Below, one piece after another: positions 1 through 5,316 of a stretch of DNA of 5,316 nt. How positions within the stretch are numbered: the first letter of the stretch is position 1; each line of letters begins with the position of its first letter. A model generated the notes under the pieces. The model saw only the letters and a list, made by a program, of their open reading frames with translations. It searched no databases and was not told the origin of the DNA. The stretch is from assembly GCA_005884715.1 (NCBI GenBank), contig VAZZ01000314.1, positions 1 through 5,316 on the forward strand, read 5' to 3'. Source of the stretch: Alphaproteobacteria bacterium (GTDB lineage: Bacteria > Pseudomonadota > Alphaproteobacteria > Rhizobiales > Aestuariivirgaceae). Position numbers and translations under genes: made by a program.

Positions 1-170
1 ATCGGTTTCCCCTTTCCGCCGCGACGCTCTTGCTCATGTCTCATAGCGACCCCCGACCCCACATCCAAAACGGTTATGCCGTCCCAATGGGCACCTTGTC
101 TCAGATCCTGTCGCCTGCACTGAGAATCGCCGAACGCTCACACCCACCCGAATATGGCACAAACGACTAA
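1..170 (+). CDS. 3' end of an unidentified plus-strand gene (partial)
   Basis: An open frame enters from the left edge (first full codon at base 3) and ends at a TAA at 168-170, giving 55 residues. The protein reads as a plausible soluble C-terminus, with the segment HIQNGYAVPMGTLSQIL near its middle and ending PPEYGTND. By hand count about two thirds of third codon positions are G or C, which fits real coding in a GC-rich genome. An internal ATG at 36-38 has no convincing ribosome binding site, so I read this as a truncated C-terminus and not as a small complete gene. It would converge on the lyase gene, with 82 bp between the two stop codons. I do not recognise the family. A competing open frame on the minus strand over the same bases looks less protein-like. 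Confidence 0.4.
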   Translation, partial: RFPLSAATLLLMSHSDPRPHIQNGYAVPMGTLSQILSPALRIAERSHPPEYGTND

Positions 171-178
171 GGATTAAT

Positions 179-209
179 AAGACAATTCGCCTACTTGGCA
201 CGGTATAAT
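179..209 (+). promoter_or_regulatory. Possible sigma-70-type promoter in the convergent gap
   Basis: A perfect TATAAT lies at 204-209 on the plus strand. A weak -35 candidate, AAGACA (4 of 6 matches to TTGACA), lies at 179-184, with a long 19 bp spacer. It would read rightwards into the 3' end of the lyase gene and so would make an antisense transcript. The position, between two convergent genes and with no downstream plus-strand gene I believe in, makes chance a serious alternative. Confidence 0.15.
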
Positions 210-252
210 GGTCGAATTCTCTCGCCTCGACATGAAGTCCTGATCCGCAAAC

Positions 253-1641
253 TTAAGGCCCCTTGAGGGCGTTGCGTAGTTCTTCGGCCCCTTCCGGACA
301 TTGTGCTGTCTGCGGCCCGCCCACTTCGAAGTGGCGCAGACATAGCCATGCTTCAAGCCGCGTCTTGTTACCGACACCTGCCGGCGCCTGCGGGTCGGAT
401 GGGAGCTGAGGCGGGGGTTCAGTGCTTGGCAGGACGACATCACCGCCAACCTCAAGCGGACTGTCGATGACTTTTCCACCGCCGCTCTCGACCCCGGACA
501 CAATTCGGGTGTCCGTGCGGCCTCTTTCTGCCGGACGAGAGCCGGCAAACCTGCTTACCCAAGCCCAGACATCCTGTGCCGGCATCACCTTCCAAAACCT
601 CGAGACAGTGATCGGGTCCGAACTAAGCGGCGGGTTCAGTCTATATTCGCCGCCACTCACCGAGCCGTCGCAGCAGTGATTATCCGCCGCATATATTTCG
701 GCGCCAGGTGAGTCGATGGCGAGGTCGCCCTGAATCTGGAACGCCGTGATCTCGTCGTCAGTGTCCGGCCCTTGCTTGGTGACGTTGCCGATCAGTGACG
801 CCCTGGTGTTGGCGCCCTTGTAAAGGTGAACCGAATTCCCGCCAGGATTGTAAATGAAATTATTGGCAACAAAGGCGCTGGCACCTCCGCCGACCACCGG
901 ATTTCGTCGCAGGTTACTGACGAAAAAGTTGCCGGTGACTTCGACGCCGGAGACCATTTGGCCAATCAGCAGGCCCATGGAGTGCACACCTTTCGGGTGA
1001 CCAGCGTTGCGCAGGCCCTCGGCGATCAGCGAATTGCGGATCGTGACATGCTGAAGGTTGTCTCCCCATAGTCCGATAACTTCGTCGATAGACCAGCTTG
1101 CACTGACATTTTCAATCAGGATATCCGATGTCGGCGGCGGACAGTGCCTGCATTCCATCACCGAAATCGCGTCGGCCTCGACACCCTTCTCGGACAACGT
1201 CTGGCTCCATGGCCTCACGCTGATGTGCTGGACGACGACGTTGCTCGTCTTGATCTTCAGGGGATGGCCATGAAGAGTGATGCCCGGCGGCGGAGCGCTT
1301 TGGCCGGCGATCGTCACGTTGGGGCTTTCGATCCGCAGATCTGAGTCGAGTTCGATCGCGCCGCCAATGTCGAAAACGATGACCCGCGGCTGTTTTTTCC
1401 TCACGGCCTCGCGAAGCGATCCGGGACCCGAATCATTGAGATTCTTGACATGGATGATCTTGGTCGATTTGGACAAACCGCCAGTGGCCGCAGTGCCAGT
1501 TTCGACGGGAGCAGCTGAAGGCGCGGAAAACGGCACCATCATTGCCAGCAATGAGAGCAAGGCAGAAGCAACAATTGGCCCGCCGCCAAGGTGCCTGAAC
1601 TTGCGGCAGAGAGGAGGGAGGGACGTTGTGACGAACTTCAT
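253..1641 (-). CDS. Secreted pectate-lyase-like beta-helix protein
   Basis: Probable polysaccharide lyase of the parallel beta-helix pectate lyase superfamily (PL1-like), predicted to be exported. From the ATG at 1641 it has 462 residues. A signal peptide covers about 1-44: basic stretch CRKFRH, hydrophobic core PIVASALLSLLAMM, cleavage near PSAAP. Superfamily signatures follow in order: LNDSGPGSLREAV (68-80), VFDIGG (89-94), NVTIAGQSAPPPGI (108-121), QHISVRPW (138-145), ASWSIDEVIGLWG (181-193), RRNPVVGG (245-252), NNFIYNPG (260-267), and a C-terminal block TDTRIVSGVESGGGKVIDSP (376-395) followed by LEVGG. R246 in the RNP segment is a candidate for the catalytic arginine of PL1 enzymes. Cysteine pairs at 164/167, 323/324 and 434/448 could form disulfides. 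The frame is also open to an ATG at 1722, 6 bp after the export gene stop, but that adds 27 residues before the signal peptide. Neither start has a good ribosome binding site. Last gene of the run, it probably acts on the locus's own polymer (inference); the substrate is unknown. Confidence 0.85.
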   Translation of the reverse strand: MKFVTTSLPPLCRKFRHLGGGPIVASALLSLLAMMVPFSAPSAAPVETGTAATGGLSKSTKIIHVKNLNDSGPGSLREAVRKKQPRVIVFDIGGAIELDSDLRIESPNVTIAGQSAPPPGITLHGHPLKIKTSNVVVQHISVRPWSQTLSEKGVEADAISVMECRHCPPPTSDILIENVSASWSIDEVIGLWGDNLQHVTIRNSLIAEGLRNAGHPKGVHSMGLLIGQMVSGVEVTGNFFVSNLRRNPVVGGGASAFVANNFIYNPGGNSVHLYKGANTRASLIGNVTKQGPDTDDEITAFQIQGDLAIDSPGAEIYAADNHCCDGSVSGGEYRLNPPLSSDPITVSRFWKVMPAQDVWAWVSRFAGSRPAERGRTDTRIVSGVESGGGKVIDSPLEVGGDVVLPSTEPPPQLPSDPQAPAGVGNKTRLEAWLCLRHFEVGGPQTAQCPEGAEELRNALKGP

Positions 1642-1728
1642 TTCCGAACGTGCTGGTTGGGGCGGCACTTCGGTTCGCCGACAAACCCGCGTTACGTTTA
1701 TATGGAAAAGCCAAGCAGACATTGCGTG

Positions 1729-3054
1729 TCAACCGCCGTGCGCGGCAGCTTGTCCAACAACTTCCAGAACGTCGCCCGGCACCAGAAGGGTGTTTTCGTC
1801 GGCGGCCATGGTCGTGGCCGCGCCGTCGATTTTGAGGCGAACGATCTTGTAGGTTATCGCCATCTCGCTCTCGTCTCCGACACCAGTAGCGGTCGGCAAT
1901 GTGCCCACCCCAACCAGTAACTTGGACTGATTGTCGAGCCGCGCCTTCAATGTCGCGATTTCCGTCTCCGTGTCCACGAGCGCCTGGGCAACCTCTGCCT
2001 GGCGTTGACTTGCGAGGCCTGCTGCCTGTTTGTCGAGGTCGTTCAGTTCGCGCCCGGAGCGGGTGACCGTCAAAATCGACTGCTGTCTCTGTTGCTGCAG
2101 TTCAGAGACGTAGCGTTGCACGCTCAGCACTTCGATCTGACGCGTAAGACCCTTGTTGCGAAGAGCGGTCAGGTTATCAAGCTCCTTCTGTATTTCGGGA
2201 ACCGATCGGCCCACGTCGTCCGCGTAAATCTTGGAGCTTGCAATTTCCTGCTGCACTACCTTCCTTTGTGATTCGATGACTTCGAGACTGTCGGCCAAAC
2301 TTTGCTTGCGGGCGTTGAAGACTTCCTTCTCGCGCTGTAAAACGCTCTGTCTGCCGGTGCTTTTCAATTGGTCAACAATGTCGGCCGGAAAAGCAATCGC
2401 GTCAGTGCCGGACTGCTCGGCAATGAGTCTCGCGCGGCGGGCCAGAGCCGACCAATATTGCAGGGTTTGGACCTGGTAATTCGCCTGGCGGTCAACAAGG
2501 TCGGCCGGGTTGTTGGCAAGAGCGTTTCTGCGCATGACCGGATTGCCGATGCCACTCGCCAGAGCCAGCGCTTGCAGCACGGTAGTGCGGGGCGAATAAG
2601 GAAATCGGCCAGGATTGCTGACGAAACCGAGTACAAAAATGGGCCTATATTCGGTCACGCTTACCACGACCCTGACACCTGATATGTCAGACAGGCTCGT
2701 CAGCTTCTGCCTTATCGCGTTTTCGATCTCCTCGGCCGTTAGGCCACTGGCGTGTACGCGACCGATCGCCGGGAGAGTTATGTCGCCTGCATCATCAATC
2801 CTGACCTCGGCGGAGTGTTCGGGAGACAGAAATACGTCAACCCGCAGTGTGTCACCGCTCATGGCGCGGTAAGCTTCGGCGGAGGCCACGGAGAACGTCA
2901 AAGGCGTCAGAGCAAGGGTGGCTGAGAGAACCGTAGCTCGAAACCATGCCACGCATGTCAGCCGAATACCGCGAAAAGCTGCAACCGACCTGATCTTCAC
3001 CGCTTTCGTTCCGATCACGCTGATTTGAGCCGGACTTTTCAGGACAGCTCGCAT
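1729..3054 (-). CDS. Outer-membrane polysaccharide export protein, ExoF/Wza-like
   Basis: Predicted periplasmic/outer-membrane component that passes the finished polymer out of the cell. With the ATG at 3054 it has 441 residues. A long signal region ends with hydrophobic ATVLSATLALTPLTFSVASA (40-59), with cleavage likely before EAYR. The Poly_export domain is about 61-132 (AMSGDTLRVDVFLSPEH, then ITLPAIGRV and LTAEEIENAIRQKL). An SLBB-type segment follows at about 136-172 (YRPIFVLGFVSNPGRFPYSP, then TVLQALALASG). Residues about 180-380 are rich in Q, E, R, L and A and look like a long coiled coil. The end (about 400-432) carries TYKIVRLK and LLVPGDVLEV. This order, with a coiled coil absent from E. 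coli Wza, matches the rhizobial ExoF group. No lipobox cysteine lies at the cleavage site. The sequence AGGGA sits directly against the ATG, which is too close for a good ribosome binding site; an in-frame GTG at 3000 would give a more normal signal peptide and is a real alternative. Confidence 0.88.
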   Translation of the reverse strand: MRAVLKSPAQISVIGTKAVKIRSVAAFRGIRLTCVAWFRATVLSATLALTPLTFSVASAEAYRAMSGDTLRVDVFLSPEHSAEVRIDDAGDITLPAIGRVHASGLTAEEIENAIRQKLTSLSDISGVRVVVSVTEYRPIFVLGFVSNPGRFPYSPRTTVLQALALASGIGNPVMRRNALANNPADLVDRQANYQVQTLQYWSALARRARLIAEQSGTDAIAFPADIVDQLKSTGRQSVLQREKEVFNARKQSLADSLEVIESQRKVVQQEIASSKIYADDVGRSVPEIQKELDNLTALRNKGLTRQIEVLSVQRYVSELQQQRQQSILTVTRSGRELNDLDKQAAGLASQRQAEVAQALVDTETEIATLKARLDNQSKLLVGVGTLPTATGVGDESEMAITYKIVRLKIDGAATTMAADENTLLVPGDVLEVVGQAAAHGG

Positions 3055-3068
3055 TCCCTGCTGGTCGC

Positions 3069-3097
3069 AATATAACCCAGAAATCAGCTGTCGCCAA
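3069..3097 (-). promoter_or_regulatory. Candidate internal promoter before the export gene
   Basis: Reading on the minus strand, TTGGCG (3097-3092, 4 of 6 to TTGACA) and TATATT (3074-3069, 5 of 6 to TATAAT) are separated by exactly 17 bp. The -10 box ends only 14 bases before the proposed ATG at 3054, so the leader would be a few bases long, or translation would begin at the GTG at 3000. The box overlaps the end of the polymerase gene. It could give extra export-protein transcript independent of the upstream genes. The match is decent, but alphaproteobacterial promoters often deviate from this consensus, so confidence is low. Confidence 0.27.
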
Positions 3098-4328
3098 GCT
3101 GCCCCATTCTCCAAAACAAAGATAGTGCCAGGGCCACTTTGCAAACGGTTAGCGGCGGTCCAAAAATTTGATCCGGCTTTGTAGTGCAAAGACCGGCTTT
3201 GGAGGGGCAGCGGCCGCCGCACCGGGCGTGGAGGACGTAGGCGAAGAGGTAGAGGGCCGAAATGAAGACAAAGCGCGGATCGTAGATCAGGACAATCGCC
3301 GCAACCAGCGTTCCCACCAGGCCATACACCAGGAAAAAATTGAGATAGGCATCATGCAGGCCGAGGCGGAAAACGCCGTCAGCATTGACGAAATCGGAAA
3401 GGTGTTCCCAGTAAAGCCAAGCGAAGCCATCGGGATCAAAGTCCCAGCCAAGACCGAATGGATGGTCGGCTGCCAGCCTCAGGCCGTAATCGTAGAGGGC
3501 GATCCGGCCAAGCGCGGATGCGTCCTCTGTGGCAGCAATACGCGAGCCGGTTGCATCGGCGTAGAAATAGACTGCGGTAGCTATTGCGCCGATCGCGCCG
3601 ATGTAAAGCAACGACGGCAATCGCCCCTTGCGAAGCTGCATGAGAGTTTCACTTGCGAAGATTGCCAGCAGTGCCGATCGCGTGCCATTGGCCAGAAGGG
3701 TAATGAGGATCAGGAAGAAGCTGCCATAGTAGAGTGATCGGCGAAGCTCGCCGAAGCGATACATGACATTCAAAGTAAGGTACGCTGAGATGATTTGATA
3801 TGAAAACACAATGGGTGACAGCGACAGACCCAAGGCGCGGCTGCGGCTGGCGACATAGTTTTGGATTTCCGCAGGCTCGTGCTGAATATCGCTTAAAATT
3901 TCGCGCAGGCGCCAAGCAATCTCGATGTTGCCGAACTGGAGCAGCGCGACCAAGCCGCTTAACGCGGCCCCCGAGAGACTGAGCCATGCAACCGGCCGCA
4001 GACCGATGATTTCAATGAGCATCATGGTGCTGAACAGGATCAGGTAGGGCTGAACAACATTCGACGTCAGGCCATCAAGCGTGCTGACCAGATCGCTCTG
4101 CTGCAAATAGGTCACAATGGTCCCAATAGCGCCCAGCGCCGCGAAAGCCGCTGTGATCTCAATATGCTTTCGAAAGAACTGGCGCGCCTCCCTGAAATAG
4201 CAAACGACGATTACGCCGGACAGAAATGCCAGGACTAGCGTTCGCACCGGCAGGCCGACCGACAACTTGGTGAATGCGGTGTAGAGAAACACCACGCAGA
4301 GATAGAGCGTCGCCAGAAAAATTCTCAA
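3084..4328 (-). CDS. Wzy-type polysaccharide polymerase / O-antigen ligase family membrane protein, ExoQ-like
   Basis: Inner-membrane protein predicted to join lipid-linked repeat units into polymer on the periplasmic face. The 414-residue product has about ten hydrophobic segments, including roughly 3-19, 28-45, 57-75, 91-110, 112-131, 168-190, 199-214, 238-256, 328-348 and 350-366. The conserved Wzy_C region shows the expected landmarks: NGTRSALLA (214-222), GRIALYDYGLRLAADHPFGL (274-293) with its HPFGLGWD, and HDAYLNFFLVYGLVG (325-339). The start is a TTG at 4328-4326, supported by GAGGA six bases upstream and by a membrane segment beginning at once; no nearby ATG would keep that segment. 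The stop is 29 bp before the export gene ATG. After residue 366 the tail turns odd, with four cysteines between 370 and 396 and little resemblance to a normal Wzy end, while another frame is open across the same bases. Polymerase rather than ligase is inferred from the co-polymerase and export neighbours. Confidence 0.85.
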   Translation of the reverse strand: MRIFLATLYLCVVFLYTAFTKLSVGLPVRTLVLAFLSGVIVVCYFREARQFFRKHIEITAAFAALGAIGTIVTYLQQSDLVSTLDGLTSNVVQPYLILFSTMMLIEIIGLRPVAWLSLSGAALSGLVALLQFGNIEIAWRLREILSDIQHEPAEIQNYVASRSRALGLSLSPIVFSYQIISAYLTLNVMYRFGELRRSLYYGSFFLILITLLANGTRSALLAIFASETLMQLRKGRLPSLLYIGAIGAIATAVYFYADATGSRIAATEDASALGRIALYDYGLRLAADHPFGLGWDFDPDGFAWLYWEHLSDFVNADGVFRLGLHDAYLNFFLVYGLVGTLVAAIVLIYDPRFVFISALYLFAYVLHARCGGRCPSKAGLCTTKPDQIFGPPLTVCKVALALSLFWRMGQLGDS

Positions 4329-4334
4329 CGGTCG

Positions 4335-4339
4335 TCCTC
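4335..4339 (-). promoter_or_regulatory. Ribosome binding site that fixes the TTG start of the polymerase
   Basis: On the minus strand GAGGA occupies 4339-4335, followed by a six-base spacer and the TTG at 4328-4326. The motif and spacing are good, and this is the clearest ribosome binding site in the window. It lies in the 37 bp gap after the co-polymerase gene and is the main reason for accepting a TTG start. Confidence 0.6.
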
Positions 4340-4365
4340 GTGCCGTCAGCTACTCCGATTTATCA

Positions 4366-5316
4366 TCACTTCACACGATTCAACACGGCGCCAACCAACT
4401 TGTCTTCGAGATCAGGTGTCAGCGCCTTGGCGGCGGCGATGTTCTCCACAGTTGTGCTGCGGGCGTCGATAACCAGAATGACGAGATCGGCCATGCCGAC
4501 AAGCGCTCTTGTTTCCACATTGTTCAGCAAACCTGGCGTGTCCAGGACAATGAGATCATGTTTGCGCGAGGCCGCTTTGACGAAATTCGTCATCCCGGGG
4601 GTCATCAGCAGCTCGATGTTGCTGAGCATGTTTTTTTCCGCCGGTGCAGCGCAGAATGAGAAGGCGCAGCCATCGGGGGATATGATCGCGCGAGCCGGCG
4701 TCAAAGTTCCGTCAATTGCCTGAGCCAAGCGGTTGGACACAGCGGGCGCGAAACGCCTGGAAAGCGTGCGCTGATGAACATCGCAATCGACAAGTGCAGT
4801 CTTTTGATTGGCAATGGACGCGGCATATTGCGCCAGTGCCGCAGCGGTTGTCGATTTGCCGTCTCCGTCGCTGGCGGAGACAATTGCGAGGACGCGCTGT
4901 TCGTTACTCCGGGCCTCCACCAGAAAGCGATGTATGGATAATATGCTTCGGACGGACGGCGAGTTCGGCTGTTTGGCGATCATGGCAAACAGGTCGGCGT
5001 TCCTGCCGCGCAGTCGCCTTAGCGAGGCAATGTGAGGCACGCCCAATTTGCTCTGAACAAGCCGGGGGGTGCGCAGGACCGTCGGCGACATATGGTCCTT
5101 CATCAGCGCAAGTGTAAGGCCAAGGCCCAAGCCGCCGAGCAGGCCGCCGGCCAAAACCAGCTTCGCGTTCGGACTGGAAGGATCCTCCGGTACGTCGGCA
5201 TGATCGAGTATCTGGACATCGAGCATGGAATAGTTCTGCTCCGTCTCCAGCGTTTTGATGCGGGCAGCCAATGACAGATATAGGTCGCCGGTGGCCAAGG
5301 CTTCCTTTTGCAGTTC
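4366..5316 (-). CDS. Wzz-type polysaccharide co-polymerase fused to a BY-kinase-like P-loop ATPase, ExoP-like (partial, N-terminus beyond window)
   Basis: The visible 316 residues are the C-terminal part of an inner-membrane protein that would control polymer chain length and assembly with the Wzy and export proteins. In visible numbering: the end of the periplasmic coiled coil (1-30); a proline-rich segment before the membrane, VPEDPSSPN (42-50); a glycine-rich second transmembrane helix (about 51-72); then a cytoplasmic ATPase domain. Walker A is SASDGDGKST (147-156), the Walker A' region is ALVDCDVHQ (174-182), and Walker B is HDLIVLDTPG (253-262). The frame is open to the right edge, so an internal TTG at 5298 is not the true start. 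The protein ends GAVLNRVK with no tyrosine cluster, and the only tyrosine after the membrane helix is Y164. Walker A' has His-Gln where BY-kinases usually have an Arg after the second Asp, so kinase activity is doubtful although ATP binding looks intact. Three tandem in-frame stops (TGA TGA TAA, 4368-4360) end it. It is the first gene of the visible run. Confidence 0.85.
   Translation of the reverse strand, partial: ELQKEALATGDLYLSLAARIKTLETEQNYSMLDVQILDHADVPEDPSSPNAKLVLAGGLLGGLGLGLTLALMKDHMSPTVLRTPRLVQSKLGVPHIASLRRLRGRNADLFAMIAKQPNSPSVRSILSIHRFLVEARSNEQRVLAIVSASDGDGKSTTAAALAQYAASIANQKTALVDCDVHQRTLSRRFAPAVSNRLAQAIDGTLTPARAIISPDGCAFSFCAAPAEKNMLSNIELLMTPGMTNFVKAASRKHDLIVLDTPGLLNNVETRALVGMADLVILVIDARSTTVENIAAAKALTPDLEDKLVGAVLNRVK

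Noticed and set aside
1..136. Minus-strand open frame at the left edge containing the segment ITVLDVGSGVAMRHEQ, with possible ATG starts at 44 and 37 in different frames
   Set aside because: The ribosome binding site is weak, the composition is odd (RRGGKGKP) and the plus-strand frame over the same bases has better protein character. It cannot be settled without sequence to the left.
196..210. TGGCAC as the start of a sigma-54 promoter
   Set aside because: The -12 GC element is missing at the required spacing.
258..270. GCCC...GGGC inverted repeat as a terminator for the operon
   Set aside because: The stem is only four base pairs, lies inside the last lyase codons and has no T tract.
174..548. 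Minus-strand 124-codon frame overlapping the lyase 3' end
   Set aside because: It is an alternative frame of the lyase gene, is Arg/Ser-rich and has no recognisable domain.
1560..1641. Twin-arginine (Tat) signal in the lyase N-terminus
   Set aside because: The basic stretch reads CRKFRH, without the consecutive arginine pair and the rest of the Tat motif, so a Sec-type signal fits better.
1277..1852. Plus-strand 191-codon frame opposite the lyase and the exporter end
   Set aside because: It crosses two well-supported minus-strand genes and shows no domain.
3055..3222. N-terminal extension of the export protein to an in-frame ATG at 3222
   Set aside because: It would overlap the polymerase gene by about 140 bp and put 56 non-signal-like residues ahead of the signal peptide.
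3168..3737. Plus-strand 189-codon open frame opposite the polymerase
   Set aside because: The opposite strand has clear Wzy_C motifs and membrane segments; this product is a low-complexity Glu/Ala/Arg-rich shadow.

Overview
This window looks like part of an exopolysaccharide (EPS) synthesis and export locus from a GC-rich Gram-negative bacterium. The gene set (a Wzz/tyrosine-kinase-type co-polymerase, a Wzy-type polymerase, and an export protein with a long coiled coil) resembles the ExoP/ExoQ/ExoF proteins of rhizobia. An alphaproteobacterium, probably Hyphomicrobiales/Rhizobiales, is therefore my best guess, but it rests on protein architecture and not on any marker gene.

Layout: four genes on the minus strand fill about 253-5316 and would be transcribed right to left. 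In transcription order they are: (1) the C-terminal 316 residues of a polysaccharide co-polymerase fused to a P-loop ATPase (BY-kinase-like) domain, cut by the right edge; (2) a multi-pass Wzy/O-antigen ligase-family polymerase with a TTG start; (3) an outer-membrane polysaccharide export protein (Poly_export + SLBB + coiled coil, ExoF-like); (4) a secreted pectate-lyase-like parallel beta-helix protein. Gaps are short: 37 bp, 29 bp, and between 6 and 87 bp depending on the lyase start. This suggests one operon, with a possible extra promoter just before the export gene. On the plus strand at the left edge, an open frame running in from outside and stopping at 170 is probably the 3' end of an unidentified convergent gene.

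How the genes fit together (inference from family knowledge): repeat units built by glycosyltransferases outside the window would be joined in the periplasm by the Wzy protein. Chain length and assembly would be controlled by the Wzz/ATPase fusion. The polymer would leave through the export protein, and the beta-helix lyase would trim, release or degrade it.

The main oddities are: the ATPase domain has no C-terminal tyrosine cluster and an altered Walker A' motif; the polymerase tail has unusual composition and a competing reading frame; the export protein lacks a lipobox; and the lyase lies directly behind the export machinery. I found no RNA genes, insertion sequences, CRISPR arrays or clear terminators. 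There is no gene-free stretch over 300 bases.
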